Shown in pieces: positions 1 through 8,924 of a DNA stretch of 64,000 nucleotides. The stretch comes from UMGS172 sp045647525 (GTDB taxonomy: Bacteria > Bacillota > Clostridia > Oscillospirales > Acutalibacteraceae), in contig JAZRMK010000048.1 of assembly GCA_045647525.1 (NCBI GenBank), forward strand, positions 14,754-78,753. Direction: 5' to 3'. The translations under genes were made by a program, and so were the position numbers. How positions within the stretch are numbered: position 1 is the first letter of the stretch; each line of letters opens with the position of its first letter. The notes below the pieces were generated by a model, which saw nothing but the letters and a program-made list of their open reading frames with translations, did not search any database and was not told the DNA's origin.

Positions 1-121
1 AAAGACCAAACGACAACGCAAAAAACGCAAACTTTCTCAAAATAATCACTCCTTAATATAATAAGTTTGCGTCCTATTTTGTGAGTTTATTCTAAATTGT
101 GTTGACAAAGAAATTTAATGC

Positions 122-150
122 TTGACTTTTAGTAAAGATTTGTATATAAT
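122..150 (+). promoter_or_regulatory. Sigma-A promoter of tRNA-Val
   Basis: TTGACT at 122-127 and TATAAT at 145-150 are separated by 17 bp, about 20 bp before the tRNA. Bases 1-120 upstream show no gene. Confidence 0.75.
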
Positions 151-170
151 GACATTCGCAAGAAAAGTTC

Positions 171-246
171 GGACGTTTAGCTCAGCTGGTAGAGCACCCG
201 CTTGACGTGCGGGCGGTCGAGGGTTCGAGTCCCCCAGCGTCCACCA
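171..246 (+). tRNA. tRNA-Val (GAC anticodon)
   Basis: A full cloverleaf can be drawn. The 7-bp acceptor stem pairs GGACGTT with AGCGTCC, the D arm is GCTC...GAGC, the anticodon loop TTGACGT lies between CCCGC and GCGGG, the T loop is TTCGAGT, and CCA is encoded. The GAC anticodon reads valine codons. One A-C mismatch lies in the T stem. Confidence 0.95.
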
Positions 247-249
247 AAC

Positions 250-287
250 AAAAACCTCTTTTGTCTTCAAGGACAAAAGAGGTTTTC
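250..287 (+). terminator. Rho-independent terminator after tRNA-Val
   Basis: A 15-bp inverted repeat (AAAACCTCTTTTGTC and its complement, loop TTCAAG) is followed by a T-rich run. It ends six bases before the stop codon of the converging lipoprotein gene and probably serves both. Confidence 0.85.
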
Positions 288-293
288 TTGCTT

Positions 294-1160
294 TTAAGGA
301 TTAAGAATAATATTTTCGTTTGCTAAGTCGCCTGCAAACCAATCATTCATATCATACGCTCTCAATGTGAATTCTATTTCTTCAACGTCATCTATGCCAT
401 TCTCTTCTAATGTACTGTCTAACCATGACATCGAAGTAAATTCACAGTTCCCGGCCGAAACCGAGTTCGAAAAGAACGGATTTACCATATAGCCGTTAAC
501 CGAAGTGTCTTCCGCCGCAAACATTATGTCTTTGCCGGATTTATTTATTATATACAGATTGACGGAATAACCCCAAACATCATCATGCTCGTAACCTGTA
601 ACAACAACCTTCGCATAGTCATTATCAAGTATTACCTTATCGGTCTTCTTTGCAGTTCTTTCGTACTTTTTGGCGTTTTCTTCCCCATAAGGATAAATGT
701 GCACGGTTTCATATACTACATCTTCGGCTGACCAATCTTCGCTGTCGTAAACGCGGAATGTCAACTTGATGTCAGTGACGTCTTTTATTCCATTTTCTTC
801 CAAATCATTAAGGCTGAACTCTATTGTTTCCTTAGACTTTTTGCCTGCCGGAACGGTTGAAGAGAAGTACGCATAGCATTCAATTCCGTCAATGGAACTT
901 CCGTCAGTTGTAAATGTATACTCTTTATCGGCTGATTTGTTTTCCAACTGAACCTCAACCGAGTATCCGAAAGGTTTCACCGATTTAAGACCTGTAACCT
1001 TAATCATGCATTCGTCATTATCGGCAACCGAAAGTTCAGTAAACGTAACCTTCTTGCTTCCTTTGGAATCATCATCCTTGTCGGATTTTGAACCGCTGCC
1101 GCACGCAGCCAACGAAAGCAGCATAACAGCCACTAACAGTAGCGCGATTAACTTTTTCAT
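294..1160 (-). CDS. Predicted lipoprotein of unknown function
   Basis: The protein has 288 residues. The N terminus is a type II signal peptide with the lipobox LAAC at about residues 17-20, followed by a Ser/Lys/Asp linker, so the mature protein should be anchored outside the membrane. The rest looks like two related beta-rich halves (about 45-150 and 165-288). Both contain a motif like ENGIxDVxxIxxTxRxYDxxDW, which suggests an internal duplication. The start follows a GGGGGAA ribosome binding site. I do not recognise the family. It stands alone, converging on tRNA-Val. Confidence 0.8.
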   Translation of the reverse strand: MKKLIALLLVAVMLLSLAACGSGSKSDKDDDSKGSKKVTFTELSVADNDECMIKVTGLKSVKPFGYSVEVQLENKSADKEYTFTTDGSSIDGIECYAYFSSTVPAGKKSKETIEFSLNDLEENGIKDVTDIKLTFRVYDSEDWSAEDVVYETVHIYPYGEENAKKYERTAKKTDKVILDNDYAKVVVTGYEHDDVWGYSVNLYIINKSGKDIMFAAEDTSVNGYMVNPFFSNSVSAGNCEFTSMSWLDSTLEENGIDDVEEIEFTLRAYDMNDWFAGDLANENIILNP

Positions 1161-1388
1161 ACTCTATTCCCCCTGAAATATTTTCTTTTGTGTAAGCCAA
1201 AGCATAACAATGCCCTAAGCTATATAGAAAAACGCATCAAGCATTTTACAAGAATATTTTAGCACCAAAAATTTGAACTGTAAAGTTTTTCCTGATAATC
1301 ACCAAAAAATTTTGTAGCATTCTTACATTATATGTGGTATAGTTGTTTGCGTAGTGTGTTTTTTAGTAAAATACATTAAAATCAACTG

Positions 1389-1424
1389 TTGACTTTAACG
1401 CGGTGATGTGTTACAATGCTAACA
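1389..1424 (+). promoter_or_regulatory. his operon promoter with dyad operator candidate
   Basis: TTGACT (1389-1394) and TACAAT (1412-1417) are 17 bp apart. A dyad overlaps the -10: TGTTA (1409-1413), six bases, TAACA (1420-1424). It extends outward to 8-bp arms with one mismatch. Binding there would block the promoter, so this fits autorepression by the TrpR-family protein encoded just downstream. The remaining upstream gap (1161-1388) shows no gene. Confidence 0.6.
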
Positions 1425-1454
1425 TATTAAATTTGCCGTTTATGTGAGGTTATT

Positions 1455-1736
1455 ATGTCTAAATTCGATAAAACAACCCTTAATGAACTTTATTCTGCTG
1501 TTCTTTCCTTGGAAAGCAAGGAAGAGTGCGATGCTTTTTTTGAAGATATCTGCACAATTCAGGAATTAGAGGCTCTTACCCAACGTTTGCAGGTCGCAAA
1601 GCTTTTAAAAAGCGGTATGAGTTATTCAGAGGTCAACAAGCAGACCGGCGCGAGCACCGCCACCATTTGCCGCGTTGGTAAATGTATCAACTACGGTAAC
1701 GGCGGTTACGAAATGGTCCTTGACCGAATTAAGTGA
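1455..1736 (+). CDS. yerC: YerC/YecD-type TrpR-family regulator (HisR candidate)
   Basis: The protein has 93 residues and matches the YerC/YecD branch of the TrpR superfamily. A helical N terminus is followed by the motif ELEALTQRLQVAKLL and a helix-turn-helix around residues 55-75 (SYSEVNKQTGASTATICRV). In Firmicutes this family has been proposed as the histidine biosynthesis repressor, usually encoded at the head of the his operon as here. It is ten bases upstream of hisZ and shares the promoter carrying the dyad. Histidine as co-repressor is inferred. Confidence 0.85.
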   Translation: MSKFDKTTLNELYSAVLSLESKEECDAFFEDICTIQELEALTQRLQVAKLLKSGMSYSEVNKQTGASTATICRVGKCINYGNGGYEMVLDRIK

Positions 1737-1745
1737 GGATGTAAA

Positions 1746-2852
1746 ATGTTTAACGAATCTATTTTAAAAAGTGAAGAACGCATTGTTTTTGCACTTCGTT
1801 CAATTTATACCCGCTTCGGCTACTCCCGTTTTAAGATGAACAAGTTTGAAGAGTACGACCTTTACGCTAAAATGAAGGATTCTCTCATTTCCGACGGTGT
1901 TATAACCTTCACCGATACAAACGGAAAGTTGTTGGCTTTAAAGCCCGACGTTACTCTTTCTATCATTAAAAATTCGGTTGACAAGCCCGGCGTCGTTCAA
2001 AAACTCTATTATGACGAGAGTGTCTACCGTGTTTCCGGTTCTTCTAAAACCTTTAAGGAAATCACCCAGACGGGACTTGAAGTTCTCGGTGATATTTCCC
2101 TTTACAATGTAAGTGAGGTTTTGGTTCTGGCGTTGAAGAGTCTTGAAACCATCGATGAAAATTATATTCTTGATTTGGCAAATGCCGAGCTTTTCTCGGC
2201 ACTTTTGAAAGTCTGCAACCTTTCTGATTCTGTCAAAGCCAATTTAACGGAAGCTATTAAACGCAAATCGAAGGACTCTGTTGCCGACCTTTTGAACAGC
2301 GGTAAGATTGATGCAAATGCTTATGAGATTGCCGAAAAGCTCATCTCTAATTACAAGGATTTCGACAGTCTTAAAAACGCCTTTTCTTACATAGACGATG
2401 CCGACGTAAACGCCGCACTCTATGAAATGTGCGAACTCGGTAAAACCGTCACGGCATTGGGATATGGCAGCAAAATCAATATCGACTTTTCCATTGTTAA
2501 CGCCCAAGGATATTATAGCGGTATCGTTTTCAAGGGCTATATCAAAGGTATTCCTATGGAAGTTTTATCGGGCGGACGTTACGATAAACTTATGAAAAAA
2601 ATGGGCAAACGTTTGGGCGCGGTAGGTTTTGCTGTTTACCTTGACAGTCTTAACCGTTTAAAAGCCACTTCGTCCGACTTTGACTGTGACTATATGCTTA
2701 TATCCAACGGTTGCGACTGTGCCGCCGTTATAAAGCAGGTTGAAGAACTCTCGAAAGATGGCAGCAGTGTCACCGTAGTTTGTGCATTCGATGCCGATAT
2801 ACGTTGCAAAAAAGTCTTTGAATTGACTGCCGACGGATTGGAGGAGAAATAA
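1746..2852 (+). CDS. hisZ: ATP phosphoribosyltransferase regulatory subunit HisZ
   Basis: The protein has 368 residues and resembles the catalytic core of class II histidyl-tRNA synthetase, with a motif 2-like segment (TDTNGKLLALKPDVT) and a C-terminal GGRYDKLM motif. In this family the core no longer charges tRNA. HisZ instead completes and allosterically controls the short form of HisG, which is encoded immediately downstream with a one-base gap. Length is slightly below the usual 380-420. Confidence 0.93.
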   Translation: MFNESILKSEERIVFALRSIYTRFGYSRFKMNKFEEYDLYAKMKDSLISDGVITFTDTNGKLLALKPDVTLSIIKNSVDKPGVVQKLYYDESVYRVSGSSKTFKEITQTGLEVLGDISLYNVSEVLVLALKSLETIDENYILDLANAELFSALLKVCNLSDSVKANLTEAIKRKSKDSVADLLNSGKIDANAYEIAEKLISNYKDFDSLKNAFSYIDDADVNAALYEMCELGKTVTALGYGSKINIDFSIVNAQGYYSGIVFKGYIKGIPMEVLSGGRYDKLMKKMGKRLGAVGFAVYLDSLNRLKATSSDFDCDYMLISNGCDCAAVIKQVEELSKDGSSVTVVCAFDADIRCKKVFELTADGLEEK

Positions 2853-2853
2853 G

Positions 2854-3492
2854 ATGGAAATGATAAATGTTGCTCTTCCCAAAGGCAGACTCGGTGAAAA
2901 GGTCTACGATATGTTCGAAAGCTCCGGTTTTCCCTGCCCCTCTATCAAAGAGCCAAACCGAAAGCTGATCTTTGAAAACAAAGAGGTCGGCGTGCGCTAT
3001 TTTTGGGTAAAACCCTCTGACGTTGCGATTTACGTTGAGCGCGGTGCGGCAGACATAGGTGTTGCCGGCAAGGATATTTTACTTGAATACGAACCCGATG
3101 TTTACGAACTTCTTGATCTGAAAATGGGCAAATGTGCCATGGCGGTTGCCGCAAAAAAAGAGTTTCGTGATGATATTTCAAAAACGCTTCGCGTTGCGAC
3201 AAAATTTTCAAATATCGCCAGAAAATATTACAACGCAAAATGCCGCGATATTGACATCATCCACTTGAACGGTTCTATCGAAATTGCACCGATTCTGGGT
3301 CTTTCGGATGTTATTGTTGATATTGTTGAAACGGGAAAAACCTTATTGGAAAACGACCTTGAACCAAAGGAAACCATCGTGCCGATAAGTGCCCGACTCA
3401 TTTCAAATAAAACATCATATAAATTCAAGCAGCTGCAAATAGACCGTATTACCGCAGCATTAGCAGAGCTTGTGAGGAACAAAAATGATTGA
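2854..3492 (+). CDS. hisG: ATP phosphoribosyltransferase catalytic subunit, short form
   Basis: The protein has 212 residues. It catalyses the first step of histidine synthesis, joining ATP and PRPP to give phosphoribosyl-ATP. Seen in the sequence are the N-terminal ALPKGRLG motif, the ERGAADIGVAGKD segment, and the PRPP-binding region IVDIVETGKTLLEN. The C-terminal regulatory domain of long HisG is absent, consistent with dependence on HisZ. The 3' end overlaps hisD by eight bases. Confidence 0.95.
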   Translation: MEMINVALPKGRLGEKVYDMFESSGFPCPSIKEPNRKLIFENKEVGVRYFWVKPSDVAIYVERGAADIGVAGKDILLEYEPDVYELLDLKMGKCAMAVAAKKEFRDDISKTLRVATKFSNIARKYYNAKCRDIDIIHLNGSIEIAPILGLSDVIVDIVETGKTLLENDLEPKETIVPISARLISNKTSYKFKQLQIDRITAALAELVRNKND

Positions 3493-4762
3493 TATTTTAG
3501 ATTTTTCAAAATTAAGTAAAGACGAAATTTTCGCCCGCGAAACCGTAAAGGTTGACGTGTCGGGCATTGTTTCGGAAATCATCGATAATGTGCGTCAAAA
3601 CGGCGACAAGGCGGTTTTGGAATACTGTAAAAAATTTGACAAGGCCGAATTGACGTCTTTGGAAGTCACAAAAGAGGAGATCGACGAGGCGGTTTCTCTT
3701 GTTGAACCCAAGTTTTTGGAGATTTTAAAAACCGCTGCCGAAAACATCCGCGAGTTCCACTCGCACCAGGTACGCGAAGGCTTTAAAATCGAAAAAGACG
3801 GTATTGTGACCGGACAGAAGATCACCGCCATCGAAAAGGCAGGTCTTTATGTTCCGGGTGGCACGGCTGCTTATCCTTCAACCGTTCTGATGGACTCTAT
3901 CCCTGCAAAAATTGCAGGTGTTAAAGAAATGTGTATCGTAACACCGCCCAATAAGGACAGCAAGATCAATCCCGTTATCTTGGCGGCCGCAAGTATTGCA
4001 GGAGTTGACCGAATCTTCAAGGTCGGCGGTGCTCAGGCAATAGCAGCTCTCAGCTACGGTACCGAGTCGATCCCTAAGGTTGACAAGATAGTCGGTCCCG
4101 GCAACGCCTTTGTTGCCGAAGCAAAACGTCAGGTATTCGGTCTTGTTGCCATTGATATGATCGCAGGTCCCAGTGAGATACTGGTCATCGCCGATTCCAA
4201 AAGCAACGCACGTCATGTTGCTGCCGACCTGCTTTCACAGGCTGAACACGACCGCAACGCAAGTGCCGTTTTGGTCACCGACAGTTTGGAGTTTGCAGAA
4301 CTTGTAAGTAATTCTTTGGAGGAACAAATTCCTCTGCTTGAACGTTGCGACATCGCACGTGAATCGATTGACAAAAACGGCAAAATCATCGTTACCGACA
4401 ATATTTTAACCGCGATTGAGGTTTCTAACGAGATTGCTCCCGAGCACCTAGAACTTCAACTCGACGACCCGTTTAAATACCTTGACGCTATAACAAATGC
4501 GGGCAGTATTTTTATGGGACGTTACTGCCCCGAGGCTTTGGGTGACTATTATGCAGGTCCCAACCACACCCTGCCGACCAGTGGAACTGCAAAGTTTTCA
4601 AGTCCCCTTTCGGTTGACGATTTCGTCAAAAAGACCCAGTTTACATACTATACCGAAGGTGCGCTCCAAAAAGTTGCCGACGATGTTGCTTTCTTTGCCG
4701 AAAAAGAAGGACTCACCGCACATGCCAAGAGCGCTACCATAAGATTTGAGGATAAAAAATGA
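3485..4762 (+). CDS. hisD: Histidinol dehydrogenase
   Basis: The protein has 425 residues, normal for HisD, which oxidises L-histidinol to histidine in two NAD-dependent steps. Characteristic segments are GLYVPGGTAAYPSTVLM, VGPGNAFVAEAKRQV, IAGPSEILVIAD, LSQAEHD (zinc and substrate ligands) and AGPNHTLPTSGTA. It overlaps hisG and hisC by a few bases, indicating translational coupling. Confidence 0.96.
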   Translation: MIDILDFSKLSKDEIFARETVKVDVSGIVSEIIDNVRQNGDKAVLEYCKKFDKAELTSLEVTKEEIDEAVSLVEPKFLEILKTAAENIREFHSHQVREGFKIEKDGIVTGQKITAIEKAGLYVPGGTAAYPSTVLMDSIPAKIAGVKEMCIVTPPNKDSKINPVILAAASIAGVDRIFKVGGAQAIAALSYGTESIPKVDKIVGPGNAFVAEAKRQVFGLVAIDMIAGPSEILVIADSKSNARHVAADLLSQAEHDRNASAVLVTDSLEFAELVSNSLEEQIPLLERCDIARESIDKNGKIIVTDNILTAIEVSNEIAPEHLELQLDDPFKYLDAITNAGSIFMGRYCPEALGDYYAGPNHTLPTSGTAKFSSPLSVDDFVKKTQFTYYTEGALQKVADDVAFFAEKEGLTAHAKSATIRFEDKK

Positions 4763-5832
4763 GTGAATTTAAAGCGAAGCAGTTTGGCTCGCTGAAAGAG
4801 TACGTTCCGGGCGAGCAACCGCAGGACAAACTTTATATAAAACTTAATACCAACGAGTCACCTTTTCCGCCGTCGGACAAAACTGTCAAAGCCTTAAACA
4901 GCGAGGAAGCGGAAAATCTTCGCCTCTATTGTGACCCCGAATGTAAGGCTTTAAAAGAGGAAATTGCAAAAGTATACAATGTATCTTCTGACAATGTCTT
5001 CGTTTCCAACGGTTCTGATGAGATTCTCAACTTTGCCTTTATGCTTTACGGCAAGGCAAAAGGTGCTCTTTTTGCCGATATCACCTATGGCTTTTACAAG
5101 GTCTTTGGTGACCTTTACGGCATTGATTATATTAAAAAGCCGTTGAACGACGATTTCACCGTCAACGTTGAGGATTACAAGGAAACCGGACGATTCACCG
5201 TTCTTGCCAATCCAAACGCACCTACGGGACTGGCTCTGCCGATTGAAGAAATAGAGGCAATAGTTGCATCTAACCCCAACAACGTTGTGCTTATCGACGA
5301 GGCTTATGTTGACTTCGGTGCAGATTCGTCAGTGCCGCTTATCGAAAAATACAACAACCTTATCGTTTGCCAGACCTTTTCCAAATCGCGCAGTATGGCA
5401 GGTGCAAGACTCGGCTTCTGTTTTGCTAATAAGGAACTTATAAAGGACTTGGAACTTATTAAATACTCAACCAATCCTTACAATGTCAACCGATTGACCC
5501 AAATCGCAGGAACTGCCGCTATGAAGGACAACGATTATTATCTCGACAACTGCAAAAAAATTGTGCAGGCACGTGATTACACTACCTCACAGCTACAACA
5601 GTTGGGATTCTGTGTTTTGGAATCGAAGGCAAACTTCATTTTTGCAAAACACCCCGATTTAGACGGAAAAGAGTTTTATCTCCTGCTTAAATCCAACGGT
5701 ATTTTAGTGCGCCACTTTGACTCCGACCGAATCTGCCAATACAACAGAATCACCGTGGGCAGTATTAAGGATATGGAAAAGTTTATTGAGATTACCCGCA
5801 AAATTTTAAAAGAAAAGGAACTTTTGAAATGA
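4759..5832 (+). CDS. hisC: Histidinol-phosphate aminotransferase
   Basis: The protein has 357 residues and is a fold-type I PLP enzyme. The N-terminal LNTNESPFPP motif, the PNAPTG motif near residue 150, the IDEAYVDF strand and the PLP lysine in QTFSKSRSMAGARLGF are all present. It transaminates imidazole-acetol phosphate to histidinol phosphate. It overlaps hisD and hisB by four bases each. Confidence 0.95.
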   Translation: MSEFKAKQFGSLKEYVPGEQPQDKLYIKLNTNESPFPPSDKTVKALNSEEAENLRLYCDPECKALKEEIAKVYNVSSDNVFVSNGSDEILNFAFMLYGKAKGALFADITYGFYKVFGDLYGIDYIKKPLNDDFTVNVEDYKETGRFTVLANPNAPTGLALPIEEIEAIVASNPNNVVLIDEAYVDFGADSSVPLIEKYNNLIVCQTFSKSRSMAGARLGFCFANKELIKDLELIKYSTNPYNVNRLTQIAGTAAMKDNDYYLDNCKKIVQARDYTTSQLQQLGFCVLESKANFIFAKHPDLDGKEFYLLLKSNGILVRHFDSDRICQYNRITVGSIKDMEKFIEITRKILKEKELLK

Positions 5833-6416
5833 GAATTGCTGAAATTAAAAGAAAGACCGCCGAAACCGACATTGAATTGAAGCTGGCACTTGACGGTAAC
5901 GGCGAATCTGAAATCAACACAGGATGCGGATTTTTAGACCACATGTTGACCCTTTTTGCCAAACACGGCAATTTTGACCTGACAGTTAATTGCAAGGGTG
6001 ATGTTGAGGTCGATTACCACCACACAGTAGAAGATATCGCCATTTGCTTGGGTGATGCTTTTAAAAACGCCTTGGGCGACTGTCGAGGCATTACACGTTA
6101 CGGCAGTTTCCTTCTCCCAATGGACGAGGCACTTATTCTTACCGCTATCGACATTTCGGGCAGAAGTTATCTCCGTTACAACCTTGACATTCAAAGAGCT
6201 AAGGTCGGCGATTTTGACACAGAACTTGTTTTGGAATTTTTCGAGGCATTTGTTCGTCACGCCAATGTTACCTTGCACATCCGTCAGTTAGACGGTGTTA
6301 ATTCGCACCACATCATTGAAGGCACATTCAAGTCATTTGCAAGAAGCATGAAGGCTGCCGTTGCTATTGACGAGCAGAACAAGAATTCTGTTCCCTCAAC
6401 CAAAGGGGTACTCTAA
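5829..6416 (+). CDS. hisB: Imidazoleglycerol-phosphate dehydratase
   Basis: The protein has 195 residues, the monofunctional form. The metal-binding histidine motifs are present: GFLDHML, DYHHTVED and SHHIIEGTFKSFARS. It dehydrates IGP to imidazole-acetol phosphate. There is no fused histidinol-phosphatase domain, and no HisN or HisJ gene occurs in the operon, so that step must be encoded elsewhere. It abuts hisH without a gap. Confidence 0.96.
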   Translation: MRIAEIKRKTAETDIELKLALDGNGESEINTGCGFLDHMLTLFAKHGNFDLTVNCKGDVEVDYHHTVEDIAICLGDAFKNALGDCRGITRYGSFLLPMDEALILTAIDISGRSYLRYNLDIQRAKVGDFDTELVLEFFEAFVRHANVTLHIRQLDGVNSHHIIEGTFKSFARSMKAAVAIDEQNKNSVPSTKGVL

Positions 6417-7034
6417 ATGACCGTTATTATCGATTACGGCGTAGGAAACCTCTTCTCGCTAACCTGCTCATTTAAAAAAATCGGAGCCGATGTTACTGTA
6501 TCTGACGACCCCGAGATCATCAGAAATGCAGACCGCCTTATTTTGCCCGGCGTTGGTGCTTTCGAGGATGCTGCCGCCAAATTAAAGGAATCGGGTCTTG
6601 ACAAGATTCTCATTGAAAAGGCTGAATCAGGCACACCTGTTTTAGGCATCTGCCTTGGTATGCAGTTGCTTTTTGAACGCAGCTTTGAATACGGTGAACA
6701 CGAAGGACTGGGCCTACTTAAAGGCGATATTGTTTCCTTTAAGGGTGCTATCGACAACAGTTTAAAAATCCCTCATATTGGTTGGAATGCAATAACAAAA
6801 CATTCCGATTGCCCGATTTTCAAATATGTCAAAAACGGTGAACACGTCTATTTCGTGCATTCTTATTACGCACCGAAAGATGTTCCGTCGGCAGCGGTCA
6901 CCAGCGATTACGGCATTGAATTTGCCGCCGCAGTACAGAACAACAATATTTTCGGTTGTCAGTTCCACCCCGAAAAAAGCGGTGATGTGGGACTTAATAT
7001 CCTTCGTGCATTTATAGAGATTGGAGAAAACTAA
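6417..7034 (+). CDS. hisH: Imidazole glycerol phosphate synthase, glutaminase subunit
   Basis: The protein has 205 residues and is a class I glutamine amidotransferase. The nucleophilic cysteine lies in GICLGMQLLFE (Cys79), and the catalytic His/Glu pair in FHPEKSG near residue 183. It supplies ammonia to HisF. The oxyanion segment is LPGVGAF. The stop codon overlaps the hisA start by one base. Confidence 0.95.
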   Translation: MTVIIDYGVGNLFSLTCSFKKIGADVTVSDDPEIIRNADRLILPGVGAFEDAAAKLKESGLDKILIEKAESGTPVLGICLGMQLLFERSFEYGEHEGLGLLKGDIVSFKGAIDNSLKIPHIGWNAITKHSDCPIFKYVKNGEHVYFVHSYYAPKDVPSAAVTSDYGIEFAAAVQNNNIFGCQFHPEKSGDVGLNILRAFIEIGEN

Positions 7035-7747
7035 TGCTCATTTTACCCGCTATCGACCTTGTAAACGGCTGCGCAGTGCGTTTGTTCAAGGGCGATTACG
7101 ACAATATGACTGTTTACAGCAAAAATCCTGTTGAGGTTGCTTTGAATTTTAAAAGTAACGGTGCCGAATTCATCCACCTTGTAGACCTTGAAGGTGCGCG
7201 TGACGGCAACACACCCAACATCGACGTAGTTGAAAACATCGTCAAAACAACAGGCTTAAAAGTTGAGATCGGCGGTGGCATCAGGTCACTTGAAGTTATC
7301 GAACGTTACCTTTCAATCGGCGTATCCCGAGTAATTCTCGGAACTGCGGCAGTAACTGACGAAGATTTATTGAAATCAGCGGTTGAAAAGTTCGGTGATG
7401 CTATCGCGGTTGGTGTTGATGTCAAAGACGGCTATGTCGCAATTAAAGGCTGGCTTGAAAAATCAACATTCACCTGCGAAGAATTTTTCGAAAAGTTGCA
7501 GAACTTGAATGTTGCTACCGTAATTTGCACCGACATTTCAAAAGACGGTGCTATGCAGGGCACAAACCGTGAAATGTATAAAAATTTAAGTCAAAAGTTT
7601 AATATGAATATTGTAGCCTCGGGCGGTGTTTCGAGTATCGATGATATCAAAGCTTTGAAAGAAATGGGGCTTTACGGAGCGATTCTGGGGAAAGCATACT
7701 ATATCGGTGCCGTCGACCTGAAAGAAGCAATCGAGGTGGCAAGATGA
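7034..7747 (+). CDS. hisA: Phosphoribosylformimino-5-aminoimidazole carboxamide ribotide isomerase
   Basis: The protein has 237 residues and is a TIM barrel with the catalytic Asp8 in LPAIDL, the second-half Asp in TDISKDGAMQGTN, and phosphate-binding glycine motifs IGGGIR and SGGVSS. It isomerises ProFAR to PRFAR. A 4-bp overlap joins it to hisF, its ancient duplicate. Confidence 0.95.
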   Translation: MLILPAIDLVNGCAVRLFKGDYDNMTVYSKNPVEVALNFKSNGAEFIHLVDLEGARDGNTPNIDVVENIVKTTGLKVEIGGGIRSLEVIERYLSIGVSRVILGTAAVTDEDLLKSAVEKFGDAIAVGVDVKDGYVAIKGWLEKSTFTCEEFFEKLQNLNVATVICTDISKDGAMQGTNREMYKNLSQKFNMNIVASGGVSSIDDIKALKEMGLYGAILGKAYYIGAVDLKEAIEVAR

Positions 7748-8502
7748 TAACTAAAAGAATAATCCCCTGCCTTGATGTTAAAAACGGCCGAGTTGTAAAG
7801 GGCACGAACTTTCAAGGGCTTGCTGATGTTTCCTCGCCTATTGAGTTGGCGGAGTATTACAGCAACGTCGGTGCAGATGAACTCGTTTTTTACGATATTA
7901 CCGCTTCCGCCGAAGGCAGAGCTCTTTTTACCGATATATTAAAAGAGGTCGCATCTAAAATATTCATTCCCTTAACCGTTGGCGGTGGAATAAATACATT
8001 GGACGATTTCGACCGCGTTTTAAAATGCGGAGCTGACAAGGTCAGCGTCAATTCAGGCGCAATCAAAAACCCTGAGCTCATACGCGAAGCCGCAACTGTT
8101 TACGGCGACCAGTGTGTCGTTCTGTCGGTCGATATCAAGCGTGTTGACGGCCAATTCCGCGTTTTTGCCAAAGGCGGCCGCGAGGACACAGGCTTAGAGG
8201 CTATCAGTTGGATCAAACGCTGCGTGGAAATGGGCGCAGGTGAGGTCGTTGTCAACTCCATAGACACCGACGGCGTCAAAAAGGGCTTTGACATCGAAAT
8301 GTTGCAAGCAGTCAGAAAAGCTGTCAACGTACCCGTTATTGCTTCGGGTGGTGCCGGTTGTTCTGAGGATTTTGTCACACTTTTCAAAGAGATACCCGAT
8401 ATTGACGCTGGTCTTGCTGCGTCGATCTTCCACTTTGGCGAGGTCGCGATACCTGATTTAAAATCACAGCTTAAAGCAAACGATATACTTGTGAGGTTAT
8501 AA
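7744..8502 (+). CDS. hisF: Imidazole glycerol phosphate synthase, cyclase subunit
   Basis: The protein has 252 residues and is a TIM barrel with Asp11 in IIPCLDVKNGRVVKG and the second catalytic Asp in SVDIKR. The phosphate loops VGGGI and ASGGAG are present. With HisH it makes IGP and AICAR from PRFAR. One base overlaps the next gene. Confidence 0.96.
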   Translation: MITKRIIPCLDVKNGRVVKGTNFQGLADVSSPIELAEYYSNVGADELVFYDITASAEGRALFTDILKEVASKIFIPLTVGGGINTLDDFDRVLKCGADKVSVNSGAIKNPELIREAATVYGDQCVVLSVDIKRVDGQFRVFAKGGREDTGLEAISWIKRCVEMGAGEVVVNSIDTDGVKKGFDIEMLQAVRKAVNVPVIASGGAGCSEDFVTLFKEIPDIDAGLAASIFHFGEVAIPDLKSQLKANDILVRL

Positions 8503-8924
8503 TGATGATAAATTTGGATATTAGTAAACTTAAATTCGACAAAAACGGTCTTATACCCGCTATTGTGGTCGATTCCATCACAAAAAAGGTGCTCACCTTG
8601 GCTTATATGAACGAGGAGAGCCTTAAAATTTCATTGGAAAAGGAATACACCTGCTTTTTCAGCCGTTCAAGACAAAAGTTGTGGCTGAAAGGCGAAACCA
8701 GCGGCAACTACCAGCACATTGTTTCGATCACCGCCGATTGTGATTATGATGCTCTGGTCGTAGTAGTTGAAAAGGACGGACCTGCCTGCCATAAGGGCAC
8801 TGATTCATGCTTTACAAACAACGTTTTTAGGAGCGAAACCTTAAAAGAATTTACCGTCGAGGGTCTTTATGACCTTCTGGCAGAACGCAAAGAGAAGCTC
8901 CCCGAAGGCTCATATACCACCTAA
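8502..8924 (+). CDS. hisI: Phosphoribosyl-AMP cyclohydrolase (HisI part of an interrupted HisIE)
   Basis: The product has 140 residues. The HisI domain (about 1-105) is intact, with SRSRQKLWLKGETSGN, the metal-binding DCDYDALVV and the zinc-binding CHKG...C cluster. Residues 106-140 are the beginning of a HisE domain (LYDLLAERK to GSYTT). There the frame meets TAA (8922-8924), at the place where HisE homologues usually have an aromatic residue followed by LF-KGLDKI. The rest of HisE continues in the same frame. Cyclohydrolase activity should survive. Confidence 0.9.
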   Translation: MMINLDISKLKFDKNGLIPAIVVDSITKKVLTLAYMNEESLKISLEKEYTCFFSRSRQKLWLKGETSGNYQHIVSITADCDYDALVVVVEKDGPACHKGTDSCFTNNVFRSETLKEFTVEGLYDLLAERKEKLPEGSYTT

